Shown: one piece after another, positions 1-12,380 of the stretch | Layout of the letters: the number at the start of each line of letters is the position of its first letter | Numbering within the stretch: the first letter of the stretch is position 1 | Assembly: GCA_918807975.1 (NCBI GenBank) | Contig: OU964921.1 | Coordinates: 27,988,498-28,052,497, forward strand | Direction: 5' to 3' | Origin: Aplidium turbinatum | Taxonomy: Eukaryota > Chordata > Ascidiacea > Aplousobranchia > Polyclinidae | DNA: 64,000 nt | Notes under the pieces: model-generated | Told to the model about the DNA's origin: nothing | Databases searched by the model: none | The model's input: only the letters and a program-made list of their open reading frames with translations | Position numbers and translations under genes: made by a program

Positions 1-3000
1 TTGTTGGTTCATCGGGATTATTCTGCAAAGGAAACCGTTGCAGAAAAGATTAATTTTGTTTCTATCTGATAATTCGATAACCCGAATCAAGGGGGTAGAT
101 AATATTGAAGCAGATTAGATTTCGCGGTCAATAATTACAGTAGTGTTGAAATTAAGTTATTTTCTACTGTAACTCAAACGAAATCTTGTGTTCCAAAATA
201 GTTGATGCGCATGCTGCACGTAGGAGAAAATAAGACGTAATAGTTTATAAAAAAGCTTTTTAAGAGCAGAGATTTTTAAAGGTACAAACGTGAATTAAGC
301 TAACTAGTGAAAAAAATTCAAGCAATATATTTTAGTGTAATTATTTGTATTGTGACTACTTCAAGGCTATTTAAAATTAAAAAGAAATTGTGTGTTTTTA
401 TTCCTTTCTCCAAGTTTAATTTTGGATTCGGTGTTGGTGCTCGTCTTACTTGGCAAAGAAGTTAGGAGATCTATATCATGCTTGATATGCATAAACTTGT
501 TGCTCTACTCAAAATAAGCACAATTTGGTGCATAGTGTTTGATAAAATTATAGACTAAGCTGTAAAGCGTAGGTGCAAATGAGACAAGGAAAGTGGCTTC
601 TTTTATTCCACAACGGCAGCAGTAGAAGCAGTGTAGAGAGTGATGGATTTTCAGGGTAGTGTCCATTACTTCAACTTATTCATTCAGTTGCCTTTGTACT
701 TCTAAGAGATACGATATTGTTGTGAGGTCTTGCCTCGGCTCTCGGCTCTGCGCAACATCCACTGCTGGATGAGAACGGTTGCCTATGATCCTATGCAATT
801 GTTGTCGCTTCGAGGTTGTGTGGAGTTTCTTCACGTTTAGATTATTCGAAGCTAACATCAGACAAGATAGTGATTGTAGTCTTCACATTGTGATAAAACA
901 TGAATCGAAGAAGACAATGACAAAGGAAAGAAAAAAGTTTGGTAACAGACCTCCACAGTTAATTGACATCCTCAATGTTTAGCTGACCCATTGATGAAGT
1001 ACTTGGTTGCCAGCTCAGTGCTTTTACAATACAGCAGACGCTTTATGAAAAAAAGTTCTACTAAAGTAGAAACAAAATGGCGTGTGATGATGACAGTTTG
1101 ATGTAAATCATTCAAGATACGGTAACTCATCAAAGCTTCGTACTTTGGTGGCCTCAAAGTTATGTTGAAAGAAGTATTATTTTTTCCATTGAAATTATGA
1201 GCGATGTTCACTTAAATCAAGAAGTATCAAAGTATTCTTTGCCGTTATGAAGTAATAGTGGTGATGAACTAAATTCAAAAATAGTTTAAAATCCATTGAT
1301 TGGTGTTATACTTATCTATAATTTCCCACTTTTGAAATAAGAACATCAATGCTTAAAAAGTTCGCCAGGAAATTAATACCACCCAAATTTCTTGTCGTGC
1401 CTTACAGATCGCAAGATGAGTAGGCTATTAAAATATAGCTACAGCTTCAAAAAGAGACAAAAAATTTGAGTTATATCGAGTATTTTAAATCTTTAACTTT
1501 ACAGAAGAAATGCTTAGCTCAAGTTTCTGGATAGAGCAAAATATTGCTTTTAAGCCTCGCACAAGGATTGGGATAAAGATCGCAGTAGCACTATAACCCA
1601 AGGGTTCACAAGGAAATTTCTACGGTACTTGGATGGCAGTTAAGTTTTCATGTGTTGCTAATTGTTTAACATCCTATGCTAGAGAAAAATGTGTTGATTG
1701 AAAATAGTGCGTATGTTTCGCCTCTCTTCGTGGTACAATCCTAGTGGTATTGTTATGTCTCAGACGCCTGTCAAGGCTCAAGGATTGCTCACGAGATGCG
1801 AGCAGTTTACTCTTTACGCAGTTCAGGATAAAGCGCTTGAAGTAAGTATTTCGACCAATATCCTTTGCAATGCCATTAAAATTTGTTAATATTTGATAAT
1901 AACTGCCATTAAAATTTGATAATAACTGTTAGTCAATATTCTTATCACTTAATAATGAAGTATTAATTCAAAGGACCATTAATTTAATGTCAGCTTATTG
2001 GAGGTTCGAGTTGATTGTTTTACAACACAGGAGGTACTTAACAGGAAAAAGGTTAAGAAAACCTGCTATAACCTAACCCTTGGAAAACTTACACTTCAAA
2101 AATAGCCTACTGATGTCAAAAATATGTTGTATAGCCTATCATTTCTCTGCATAAAATTTGAATAACAGTTGATAAGTGAATCTACAGAAGTTCCAAGTAT
2201 ATTCTGCAATCTTGAAGTAGAGGCTACTGAAAAGGACCATGCGGCAGGGAATTAGACTTGAACTTGTAAACTTAGTAGGCTAGTTTTTCTTTTGTTTTAT
2301 TAGTAAAGTTTTATTAGCAGATACTTATACAGCCTAACTTATCATATCCAGTGATATGTATAGGCTACAACAAAATAGTTAAATCTGCATATACTGTATG
2401 TATACCTGCATGTTATCGTTGATTTGTTGTATGAAAATGACATTATATTACGCAAAACAAGATTGCCAAAGACTGTTGACCAGCGGGAACTTCCACACTA
2501 TCAAATCTGGCCCGCTTAGAAAAAGTTTTGGACACCCCTGTACTACATGCACATTGCACAATGAAACTAGCACAATCTTTTCTTTGAAACAACCGTTAAC
2601 TTTTTATAGATAAATGGTTAAATTTTAAAGACAAATTTTACTAAAAAAAATAGTTTCAAACTTAAACGATAATTTTCCAAACTCATCAGTTTAAGTTGCT
2701 TGATTTTTAAACGATTTCAGTTCGGTTTCTTGCCCCTCCCTCCTAAAACACAGAAAAGTAATTTTATTTACCGTGTACTTGTAAGGTCGGATTAATGTAG
2801 GCTACACATTATTGTGTTTTGTTGAAATCACCCTACTTAAGGCTACTAGCGTAGCTACATCCGCTCCTGTTCCATAGCAGACTATTTCACTCATCCTTGA
2901 TTTCACTGCAGGCTCATTGCATTATATTTCTTCAAGTTGCGCATTTGTTAAACAATAATTTCTGTTTGCAGGCTTATTTATAAAAAAAAACTATCAAGTA

Positions 3001-3541
3001 GTGCAGCAAAATTTAAGACTTTAAAGTTACGGTATTGCAAAGTTCAGTTTAAAAATAGTTCAGCAGCAAGAAAACCAGCAATCTGGATTTAAACGGATTT
3101 TTTCCTTCTTCTGTTCATGTGGCTCCACTGAAGCACCAAGGTTCTCAACGATCAATTCGTGAGCCAATAGTCTGTCCTTCACCAGAAGCCCCGACCCGTG
3201 ACCTGTTTACAACAATAGGATTTGACTCCAACCAAGCAGGATATAAAGACTTTTCAAAACCGTTAAATATGTTTTATCAACCCTCGGAACAAACAGAGCT
3301 TTTAAGAACTCAAGAAGTAAGTACACATCAGAACGCACGACTTGTTTCAAAGCGTTGTCACCCTAAAGCCGTTTGGCAAAATGAATTGTTACATGGTAGG
3401 CGTAATGTAGTGTTTGTGTTAGATAAAAAACAAGAGATTCTTTCATGTTGAAAGAGACTCTTTTGTTTCAGTGGTAGCAAAACAATGTTCAGAATTTATT
3501 GCCAATGCCAAGACTGAGGAAGATGATACTATAGATTAGGC
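1..3541. other. Hox5-like upstream DNA, no gene seen
   Basis: AT-rich, and all open frames are short and unconvincing. At 2472-2541 lies what looks like one half of a hAT-type MITE: a GGCCCGC-like core then the end agttttggacacccctg. The other end was not found. Regulatory DNA of the Hox gene may lie here, but nothing specific can be read. Confidence 0.5.
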
Positions 3542-3955
3542 CAGGGGTCACCAAACTACTGCCCGCAAACTGATTTCATCCGGCCCGCCACGTGCTGCGG
3601 AAATAACAGCTGTTAAGGAAAAAAGTTACCAAACTTTTAGTAAAGGACTGACGTTGCTGTTCATCATTAGGCCACCACAAATGGGAACAGCCCAGGCCAA
3701 ATTTGAAAAGATGTAATGTTTTTTCAAGAGCACGATTGCCCTGTGGTGTAGGCCTATCACAGCAGGGGATAACTTTTCTAGCAACCATTCGAGTTTCATC
3801 ACAACTTTGCTATTCCACCTCTGACTTTGTTATTTATTGCGCTCAATTCAAGTCAATGGAGATTTTAAATAGTTGTATGTCTTTTCGCAATCCGGCCCGC
3901 AGCTGTTAATCTCGCAGCAATCTGGCCCTCAGAGAAAAAAGTTTGGTGACCCCTT
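3542..3955. mobile_element. hAT-type MITE (414 bp)
   Basis: Terminal inverted repeats CAGGGGTCACCAAACT and AGTTTGGTGACCCCTT enclose a core with repeated GGCCCGC words. It is flanked by 8-bp duplications, gattaggc (3534-3541) and gataaggc (3956-3963), with one mismatch. The 8-bp duplication and CAGGGG start are typical of hAT elements. It is related to the element at 21440-22756. Confidence 0.88.
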
Positions 3956-4079
3956 GATAAGGCTTCCGTAACTGTTCTTCAGCCCGTGGCACAATATTGC
4001 AAACTTGTTATTTATGCAATCACATTTGCCCAATAACTTTATTGCTTTATCAATAATCATTTCTACCCATAGGCTAAGT

Positions 4080-4569
4080 CAGAGGTGTACGGATCCAAGA
4101 TTTTTAGATCCTGATCCTATCCTGTGTTTGCTTTTTAAGATCCGGACCCGGCAATTTGTAGATATCTAAGGTCCGGATTCGAAACAGATCCGAGGTAATT
4201 TTATGTTTGAAATTTTATTATAAAAGTGTTTCACCACACGCCAGTTTCACACTTTTGTAAAAGCAGTTTACAAAATGGATTCATGAAATTCAGTAGCTTA
4301 CAACGTAGTAGGCTAAGTGCGTGGTAGCCTACTTAGACCACTACCGTAGGCGTACATCATACTGGCTGACAACCACGTATAACACTTTTGGTCCCTACAT
4401 AACAAGCATCCTTCCTGACAAATGTTGCCAGGAGCAAAATTTTACAAACATTCATAAACTGTAAGGATCTGGATCCTGTTTCCCTTTAAAAAAACATGAT
4501 CCAGATCCGATACGGATCCAGGAAAAAACTGCAAGATCCGGGTCCGGATACGGTTCCTGTACACTTCTG
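4080..4569. mobile_element. hAT-type MITE with GATCCG-rich core (490 bp)
   Basis: The ends CAGAGGTGTACGGATCC and, inverted at 4569, CAGAAGTGTACAGGAACC form terminal inverted repeats. Inside are many copies of the words gatccgg and ggatcc in both orientations, so the whole unit can fold on itself. The flanks ggctaagt and ccataagt agree at 5 of 8 bases, an aged duplication. Confidence 0.7.
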
Positions 4570-4601
4570 CCATAAGTGTAGTAATAATCCGTGACAGAAG
4601 C

Positions 4602-5103
4602 TTTTTGTTCGTCGTCGTGTGAGCCTCTGGGGCCGAGGGTCTATTCTTTTACTACCCCAGATTCACGATGTTTCCGGACTACACTGGAAGGCTACTAGAG
4701 AGCAGCCAGTCTTTGGTTTCATCATCCATGACACGCAGACCTTCCACTCCGTTAGGTGACTTGAAGATGGAACAGTCATTGATAATGTGGTCTGCGGTCT
4801 GTTCCTCGGCACCACATTCACAGGAGGAGGAAGAGGCCATTCTCCATTGGTGCATGGTTGAGCGGAAAAGCCCGACGCCCGTACGAAGACGGTTGAGGCT
4901 CACCCATGCCTGTTTAGGTAGTGTTAGGCCGATGGAGCGTGTGTCGGCGTCGGGGATGAACGAAGGGAGTCTGGTGGCGTTTGACTTCCATTCAGAACTC
5001 CATTTATGGTCCGCCCAAATAGCCGCAGAGATGTCTTGTACATCAGCTTCGTTGATAAGAAGTTGAGCGGTTGGCACGAATGGGTGTCTTGATTTCAGTT
5101 TGC
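4602..5103 (-). mobile_element. LINE fragment, 3' coding end
   Basis: Reading the minus strand from about 5103 down gives the C-terminal part of a non-LTR retrotransposon ORF2: LKSRHPFVPTAQLL, LNRLRTGVGLFRSTMHQW, then a Cys/His stretch CECGAEEQTADHIINDC and a stop at 4679. The LNRLRTG...C.CG...H....C pattern is the post-RT Cys/His region of I/jockey-type LINEs. No RT core is present, so this is a 5'-truncated copy. Confidence 0.8.
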
Positions 5104-5156
5104 TTTTTTGTTGAAATTGCTTTTTGTTGAAAAGCTTTTTGTTGAAATTGATTTAC
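5104..5156. repeat. Short tandem repeat gctttttgttgaaa
   Basis: About three imperfect copies of a 14-mer-like unit, next to the truncated LINE and less than 100 bp before the Hox5-like ATG. Confidence 0.7.
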
Positions 5157-5244
5157 TGGTTTCGCGTACAATCCTTCAGGTCTACTTATTGCTTTAAAAT
5201 AAATTTGCTTAAAGTGTCATCACACTAATATAGGCTACGTTTAG

Positions 5245-5503
5245 ATGGACCAGAGCGGAAGATTCAATGTGCCCTGGCAAACCAATTTAAGGGAGTCTTG
5301 CACAATCCTTGGTCTTCCCAGAAGCAACGATGTAACCCATGTATCGCCCTATTCTAATCCCTCCCTTCCGTCTGCATCCTCAACTTCACCATCTTCTTAC
5401 ATAAATGAACCATGTGATTCTCAAACAAAAAATGGATCCAGAAGCCTGGAACACAATGCCATCATTTATCCATGGATGAAGAGAATACATAACAGTCATC
5501 ACA
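5245..5503 (+). CDS. Hox5: Hox5-like exon 1 (hexapeptide exon)
   Basis: Encodes residues 1-86 plus one base. Rich in Ser, Pro and Asn ([18 protein letters not shown]) with YPWM near the end. The ATG directly follows tacgtttag, which could be a splice or spliced-leader trans-splice acceptor, so a non-coding leader cannot be excluded. The donor is gtaagt at 5504. Confidence 0.85.
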
Positions 5504-8500
5504 GTAAGTTAATGTTTTTAAAACTTTCAGAGCAATACTAGACAACAGAATGTCCAATTCTGCCACGCTTAATAAAGAAAGAGCTTTTTATGGTATCCAG
5601 GCTATATGGTACGGTACTTGAAAACTTACAGTTTTCTAAGGTTTTCTAACTAAATAGGCTACACGCCATTTTGTTAGTCGTACAAAGTGTTTCGACACTG
5701 ATTAAGAAGATAACTATTTCTTTCCCAAGCTGACCATTCATCATCTCAAACTTTCTGTTGTGGAATTGAAAGCTGCACATCATTAATTATAATTTCTGTC
5801 AAAAGTTTTTCATTACTCGGCTACTATATGACTGATGCGCGTGATCTATGAACTATACATTGCTTTGTTTATGACTTTATTCTTATTTGATTTAACGAAA
5901 AAAATGGATGATTTGGCAACACTTCTCGATGGGAGTTAGGACTTAGGAGAGCCAGAAATTGTTGTTGTCACCATGCAATACTTCATAAAACACTTGTTGT
6001 TTTTAAAAATTAATTATCCAGCAAATGGAACGAAGTTTTCAGGACTGAAAGGTACATATTGCCCTTCTAGAATTGTCAATCACAATTCAATTTTATCTGA
6101 TAAAAGTGAAACTGCGGTAAAAATAGTAAACAGCTCAGGAATGCAAGGTTAAGATTACAGACAAGGGTTTTATTATTATAAATGATAAATAAACTAAAAT
6201 ATAAATTACGATTTACATATCAAAATATGTTTGTAACTAGCCTATTACTTGAAAGCTTTTGCTGAAATTAAATTTAGAGCTATTTTTTTAAAATCAAGTT
6301 TGTCATCTACAAAATAAGAATTCTGCACAAACAGAAAATTTAAAATTAAATCGAAAAAATTGGTACTGGACAGTGTTTAGAACCGACAAAATTTTTTTAG
6401 AATTCTGGCGTTAACTACGTAGTGGCTGGGAATGGTGGTTGGTGGCTGGTCAATGAAGCAAGGCGATAGAAGATCAAGTGATGCTTTCGATTTCTTCATG
6501 CGATAGAGCAGTGGTTCCCAACCTGGGGTTCGCGGACCCCTTGGGGGTCCGTGAGAAAGCATTTGGGGGTCCGTGATAACCTTGTTGAATTTGGAAAAAA
6601 AACTTTGTTCTATATGCACGGATGGAACACCAGCTATGCTTGGGAACAAATCCGGATTTGCTGCTTTAGTAAAAAACGAAGCTCCTCGTGTGGTTGTTAC
6701 CCATTGCTTCTTGCACAGGTACGCCTTAGCAGCAAAAACTTTACCAGCAAGTCTCAAAGAAATTCTGACGAATTGCGTGAAAGTCGTTAATTTCATCAAA
6801 AGCAGAGCTGTAAACCACCGTACTTTTAAAGCGCTCTGTCAAAAAGTGGGGTCAGATTACGAATTGCTTTTGTATCATTCTGAGGTACGTTCGTTATCTA
6901 GAGAAGTTTTAAAACGACTGCAGCAGCTAAAAAATGAGGTATCAACTCTTTTGAAAGCCAAAGGAAGTCTCCTCTCAAAATTGTTGAGAGTAAAAGTTTT
7001 CTATACGGCATGGCCTACCTAGCCGATATTTTCGGTCATATTAACAATGTAATCGTGGCATTCAAGAATCAGGTGTGACAATAATTGATGCAGTTGAAAA
7101 ACTGAAAGCGTTTTTAGCCAAGTTGCCGGTTTGGAAATGTAGATTGGAAGCAGGTAATTACGCCAAAGTTCCAATGTTAGAAGATCTTATCTTGATGGAT
7201 GAAACTCAAAGAGAATGTACTCTTTTGATCTCTATGAAAGAAAAATTTTGCGCACACTTGGAAACCTAGCAAATCTCATTTCAACGTTATTTTAATTTAA
7301 GAACACCTGCCGAACGGAGTTGAAACATGGATTTGAAATCCTTTTCTTTTTGACTTGAACAATATTAGTGATGACGATCTCAGTAAAGATGACCTAATTG
7401 ATTTGAGATCAAAAGAGTTATTACGCATTGAATTTCATTCAAAAACTATGGAAGAATTTTAGTGTTCACAACTGCAAACGTACCCATTCTTGACAAAGCA
7501 GGCGATTATTGTTTTGTTACCATTCATAACCACTTACCTTTGCGAGGCAGGATTCTCAGATCTTGTTACAATAAAAACTAAACATCGAAATCGCCTGAAC
7601 GTTGAAGATGACATGCGTGTTGCATTGTCAAAGACTCAACCACAGTTCAGTCGTTTAGTTCAGGAAAGGCAACACCAGCCCTCATTAAATTTGCTTACGT
7701 TGAAAAAGTTTCGGCATGGCACTTTGGGTCATCTTGATATTCAAATACTGCTAACATTTCTTGAACAATTCATTCATTTTCTTATTTGAGCAACTGTTTA
7801 ATCTGATATTTACCGCAGGAGTCATAGCGGCAATGCAATATGACACAGTACAGTAGTTGAGTAGCATAATTATTACAATACTTAATAGTATGTTAATTGA
7901 GTTTCAGGCAAAATTTAAGTAGGGGTCCGCAGAATTAATAATTTGTCTAAAGGGGTCCGTGACAACAAAAAGGTTGGGAACCACTGCGATAGAGCGATTA
8001 TAACGCGTAGGGATAAGCCTCTAAAGCTGTGGCTGATGTAGAAAAAAAAAGTTGTGAGAACACTAAAGATCTGACAAGTCAAAAAATTTTCATAAAAATG
8101 TAAAAATGCAAAATTTGAGGTTTAAGGTACAAAATAATGCAGTAGGAGGTAGCCAATAGGGGCTTGCCCCAAAAAACCTTTGAAAAATTTAACTACGTTT
8201 TGGTCGCTTATAAATGCGTATTCTGTTGCTCATTTTTGTAGCAGTTAGAATTAAATGTTTTGATTTAACTTTGAAGTTTAATTTTAAATTGTTTTGTTGA
8301 TGATGACGACATGAGAATTTTAATAATTTTTGTTTTTTAAAAGTTTTAAATAACCTTAATATGGTAGCCTAATGAGAAAGATACATTGGCCTAACGTTCA
8401 AACGTAGTGAGACGTCGGATACATGACATGACGTATCCATCTATTTTTGCATATAAAATTTGCGGTAAAAACCGCAATTATTCTCCTGTTGAGAAGGAGC

Positions 8501-9487
8501 GATCTTCCTGGTGTCAGCACTACCTGACTACTCACTATAGAACAGCGAGCATTGTGTTTCGCTAACCATACCGGTGTAACCTTCACGCTAGCCATCAAGA
8601 TTTTTCCAAAAACATGTTCGCTGCTCTATAATGAGTAGTCAGGTAGTGCTGACGCCAGTAAGGATCAATTCTTCTCAACTGTGCATATCCTTGGCAACAG
8701 TTAGTTTAGTTGTTTTCTTCCACAAAGGTAAAGGTTCAGTTGACTGACAAAACCAGCGGTTGAGATTACTGGTGCGTGCGATACTGATGCATGAATTACT
8801 GGTGCGATGCTGATGAGCCCAGTCTCATGGGAGAAATATGTGTTAATCGCTGTCAACTCTATAGCTACATTTGACTGCGAAGAAACACAATATTTTCCTG
8901 GTTACATTGCACTATAATATTACATTTACAACACATGAACACAAAACTTCTGTGCTTTAGGCCTACTTGATGTTCACGCAATATCCAAATTTCGAAAATG
9001 AGTTGAAGGTGCCCACTGCCCACTTTTCGATCTAATATTGTTTCTCAAACCCTTTTTCGCCACCACCCAAAATTTACATGTCATACTGAAATATATTAAA
9101 GTGTAGATTAATAGTAGCTAAATATATTTGATGTAGGCTTTTCATTAAGTTTGTAAAACTACTTTTTATTTTACTTACAATTTAATATTAGGTATCCTAT
9201 AATACATCTGCCTAAATCCTTAATTTACTTCAGGTGAATCCATGGATCCTTGTAAACGAACCAGAACTGCATACTCGCGTTACCAGACGCTGGAATTGGA
9301 GAAAGAATTCCATTTCAATCGTTACCTGACCAGAAGACGTCGTATTGAAATCGCCCAAACTCTTAATCTTACTGAAAGACAGATTAAAATTTGGTTCCAA
9401 AACAGGCGAATGAAGTGGAAAAAAGAAAACAAGCATACGTCCTTGCATCCGAATTGTTCTGAAGATAAAGAACCCTTCCAAAAATAA
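5245..9487 (+). CDS. Hox5: Hox gene, Hox5-like homeobox transcription factor (2 exons)
   Basis: A homeodomain transcription factor that would bind DNA in the nucleus during axial patterning. Exon 1 (5245-5503) starts at ATG 5245 and ends at AC A|gtaagt. Exon 2 (9234-9487) follows a ttacttcag acceptor; the phases join as AGT (Ser87). The product is about 170 residues. A Pbx-binding hexapeptide, YPWM, sits at residues 75-78 and is followed by KRIHNSHHS, like the YPWM-RKLHISH of vertebrate Hox5. The homeodomain is at about 93-152, with [16 protein letters not shown] in the N-terminal arm and helix 1, and [17 protein letters not shown] in helix 3 (Asn51 and Gln50 present). TAYSRYQ points to Hox5; Hox4 usually has TAYTRQQ and Hox6/7 RQTYTRYQ. 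The conserved SSYFVN N-terminus of vertebrate Hox4/5 proteins is absent. A polyadenylation signal AATAAA lies at 9618. Paralogue group is less certain than Hox identity. Confidence 0.85.
6509..7986 (+). mobile_element. hAT transposon, SCAND3/ZBED-like, internally deleted
   Basis: Inverted ends CAGTGGTTCCCAACCT and AGGTTGGGAACCACTG are flanked by a perfect 8-bp duplication CGATAGAG (6501-6508, 7987-7994). Plus-strand frames keep transposase pieces. 6573-7022 has [15 protein letters not shown] and the [16 protein letters not shown] region that surrounds the catalytic core. 7075-7269 continues it. 7490-7789 carries the dimerisation end [19 protein letters not shown]. The N-terminal BED finger and first catalytic part are missing and the frame is broken at least twice, so it is non-autonomous. 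It sits inside the Hox5-like intron in the same orientation. Confidence 0.93.
8487..8681. repeat. Palindromic repeat, about 67-bp arms
   Basis: An inverted repeat. The arm ttgagaagg...tcagcactacctgactactc...agcgagc (8487-8554) is answered by gttcgctgctctat...agtagtcaggtagtgctga...cttctcaac (8615-8681). Diverged single-arm relatives occur at 12381-12452, 17484-17596 and 48326-48405, so this is a dispersed family. Confidence 0.8.
8755..8880 (+). repeat. Dispersed core repeat (hammerhead-like), copy 1
   Basis: Shares a conserved block with minus-strand copies at 14838-14960 and 48424-48495: gcgatgctgatgagccca, then ctcatggg, agaaat, and a downstream gtcaact...gactgc. The block reads as CTGATGAG, a CCCA/TGGG stem, GAAA and a GTC, which is the order of the hammerhead ribozyme core. 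Confidence 0.6.
9234..9487 (+). CDS. Hox5: Hox5-like exon 2 (homeodomain exon)
   Basis: Starts after a cag acceptor at 9231-9233 with two bases that complete Ser87. It encodes the complete 60-residue homeodomain and a short tail ending EPFQK, then TAA at 9485-9487. Antisense open frames over this exon are shadows. Confidence 0.9.
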
Positions 9488-11569
9488 TCCAATAAGATGA
9501 ATTTTTGCAACTGAAAAACTAGTATTGTGTGATCTGCAATGACGTTAAAAATACATTGAAACAAGGTTAGATATAGCTTTGCTCTCCTAAATAAGATAGA
9601 ATAACCCTTCGTAGCTTAATAAACGATTAAGCTTACTTGGTACAAAACAATATGGAAGTAGGATCTATATTTGTGATTACTCTAGTCTGATTTTTTTTAA
9701 ATATTGTTTTATTTTCTGTGTTATTCCCCAAAAGACGCTAACCTTGTGTCCAACTGCTGACATCAAGTGGGGCCCATGTCTGATATATTCACTGACAGGC
9801 CTGCCCTATACTTAGAATAAGGCGTTAAAAAACGTGTTGTCAGTAATTATTATAGTTTCACGTTGCAATACCCATTGGAACATTTCGGTGTAACTAGTAT
9901 GTCCGGGTGGTTTTTGTGTGTATAATGTCTTTAACGTGTAGCTTAACGATAGTAGGCTACGTCCGAATAAACAAAATGGTAAAGTGCGCACATGACAACA
10001 AAATAATTTCGTGGGGTCGTAGGCTACTAAACGAAAGCTACAAACAAAATCATTTCTTGACATAGAAATTTGAAAGTTAGCATGGATAAGTAGGATGTGT
10101 GAACAAAAAAGATTAATTAGATACAAGTATTCGGCACGTGCAGTGGTGCTGATTTCAATCATCTTTATGACTAGGCTGTGATAGAATCCATCTTCCTCGT
10201 GATACAACATAATGAAAAACTACGCGTTGTGGTTGAAACTGAGCGTTTCCCATTCCACCTTTTGATTTATGGCTGGTGATAGATAACTTCGTAAATATTT
10301 TGTAACTTTTTCGTATTCGATGAAAGCGAAATGGCGTCAGTTTTTTTTCCAAATTGGCTAACTGTATAAAAATCAAAATGGCCGAGAATATCCTGCAGTT
10401 TTGTAAAGATGCTGACGCAGTGATGACATCATTTGTGTTAAAGCCTGTCCACCTGTGCTTTCCGACGTAGCCTATGACTCCACAATTGATTGTTCATTTG
10501 ATTGATTTATCAAACTGGTTAGATTGATCAACATCTTTGTGATCGCTTCTGAACCGGGCGCATGATGGAAAACTCGACATTCCTGTTCGAAGTTTGTAGG
10601 TGGGAGGATTGCCGTAGCAAAGGTGGGCGAATTGGAATTTCCAATTGAAATGTTGAACATAAACGTTTACATTATGCTGTCATTCTGGGGGGGTTTCAGC
10701 TACATTCCTACGTGTAGTTTATCTTTTATTTGTTCAGTTCTGCGGTGATTGATGTGTTTTTAGTGCTGAAAAAAATTGAAAAGTGTATTGAACTTAGCCT
10801 ATAGTTGCGTTTGTCGATAAAAATCTCTTTTGTGCAAGTAATTTTGTGTTTTAAGCATCCCACAGCAAGTCTTGCCCCGTAAAAGTAGCCTGCAGGTTGT
10901 ACAATCAGGCTTACATTTTTATTACTTGGTGAGATAACAAGGCTGTGAGGAGAGTTCGAATATATTTTTACTTAACCCTGTTGTGTTAGAGACACAGGAG
11001 TAAGGCAACCAAAACTGTTGAGCCGCATGTAGCCTATACGCCAGCAATTAAAATAAACTGAACTAGCCTAAGCTCGGTTGTGACAAAGCGTGTGGTTTAA
11101 AAACTTTTAATCAAATTGTCTTAACACCATGTGCAGTATTTATCCCGTGTTTGTAGCCTCGTAGCAATAAACGTGGCCCATACTTATTCGACATGTTGTG
11201 CAAATATATTTGACATTTGGTCACCCGCAATAGCTCGGTTTAAACTCTTGGGGTGTATGCTTGAGCAACACATTTTGGAGCAAAAGCTAGAAAATTTTGC
11301 AACAACAGAAACAATTACCGTAAGTGTTTTTGTGCCGGGTAGGTAGCCAAACGCCCCCTGGATCCGTATTCTCTACAGCCGCGAAAAGTTACCCTAATCT
11401 TTAGAAGAAAAAAAATGTGTCGTATGATCTTTGAACAACTCTCAGGGCCCAAGGGTTTTTCAAAATCCAAACGACACAGTTTCTTGCTTTTCTTCGCCGT
11501 GTGTTGAATCGTACAACGCAACACAAACAGAACACGACAAACTCCGACTAAATATTTCCGCCCATGGCT

Positions 11570-11853
11570 ATCTGGAGATGCGGCCTGATTTGTCACATTT
11601 TGTAGATTTTGATTACAGCTACTGCTAGTGTTTGACTGACATTTTCTGACATGTTTTGACTTTTTGCTGTCTCTTAATGAGAAAAAGGCTTTTTGCTGGC
11701 TTGGGGAAGCAGTAGCAAATAAGAAAAAATAAGTTGAAAAACGCTCAATCCGACTGTTATTGAAAAATTAAGTCTGACTAAAATCTTCGAAATCAAATTG
11801 TGTTCTGGAAATTTCTGCAAAATGTAACAAATCAGGCCGTATCTTTAGGTAGC
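11570..11853. repeat. Inverted repeat, probable MITE
   Basis: The arm ctatctggagatgcggcctg...tttgtaga (11570-11606) is answered in reverse by tgcaaaatgtaacaaatcag...atctttaggtag (11815-11853). The partner words catggct and agccatg lie just outside each arm. True ends and a target duplication were not resolved. Confidence 0.6.
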
Positions 11854-12261
11854 CAACTAGCCATGTTCCGCCCAATGTTTGTGTAGAAAAAGAAACGTGA
11901 AAAGCACTGTTCGTGAACCTTTAGATTTAATATGAAGGCAGTTGCCTGAAGCTTCATGGCTAAACATTAAACAAGCACATTTGAAACCACGACTGAATTG
12001 ACGACAGGTTTTGTAATATAGTAATATGCAAATGAAAGTGTGAATAGTGATGCCAGATTACACGAATTGCTTCATACATTAAAGAACACTGTCTGTTCTG
12101 TTGCAGGGTCTTAACACAATAGCACTGTGCAATGAAAACAAAGATACGTTAGTTTATGTCAGTTTTACGTCACATTATGATAGTTAAACGGCCCTCGACA
12201 TCCAGCATTTTACTGGTTGGTGGTGGAATGAGTTCTAATCAAATCAACCAATCAGGCTTAA

Positions 12262-12311
12262 TTACGTTGATTTTTTGCGTCTGCAGACGCTGAATCAACG
12301 TAAAAAAGGAC
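12262..12311. repeat. Palindromic mini-element, copy A
   Basis: A hairpin centred on ctgcag (12281): attacgttgatttttt on the left and tgaatcaacgtaaaaa on the right. Same family as 13224, 15815 and 18958. Confidence 0.7.
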
Positions 12312-12380
12312 GATTTTCTGGTTGAAAATACAAGAATGGACATCATTGTTAGTCGATATTGGTGCATGGGCGCCACAAGA

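Larger units (their letters stand above)
5504..9233 (+). other. Hox5-like intron
   Basis: A GT-AG intron of about 3.7 kb. It contains the hAT copy at 6509-7986, a long palindromic element at 8487-8681 and a dispersed core repeat at 8755-8880. No other coding exon was recognised. Any enhancer here cannot be identified from a single sequence. Confidence 0.8.

Noticed and set aside
9230-9564. Antisense open frames across the homeobox exon
   Set aside because: They are shadows of the conserved homeodomain codons and show no family similarity of their own.
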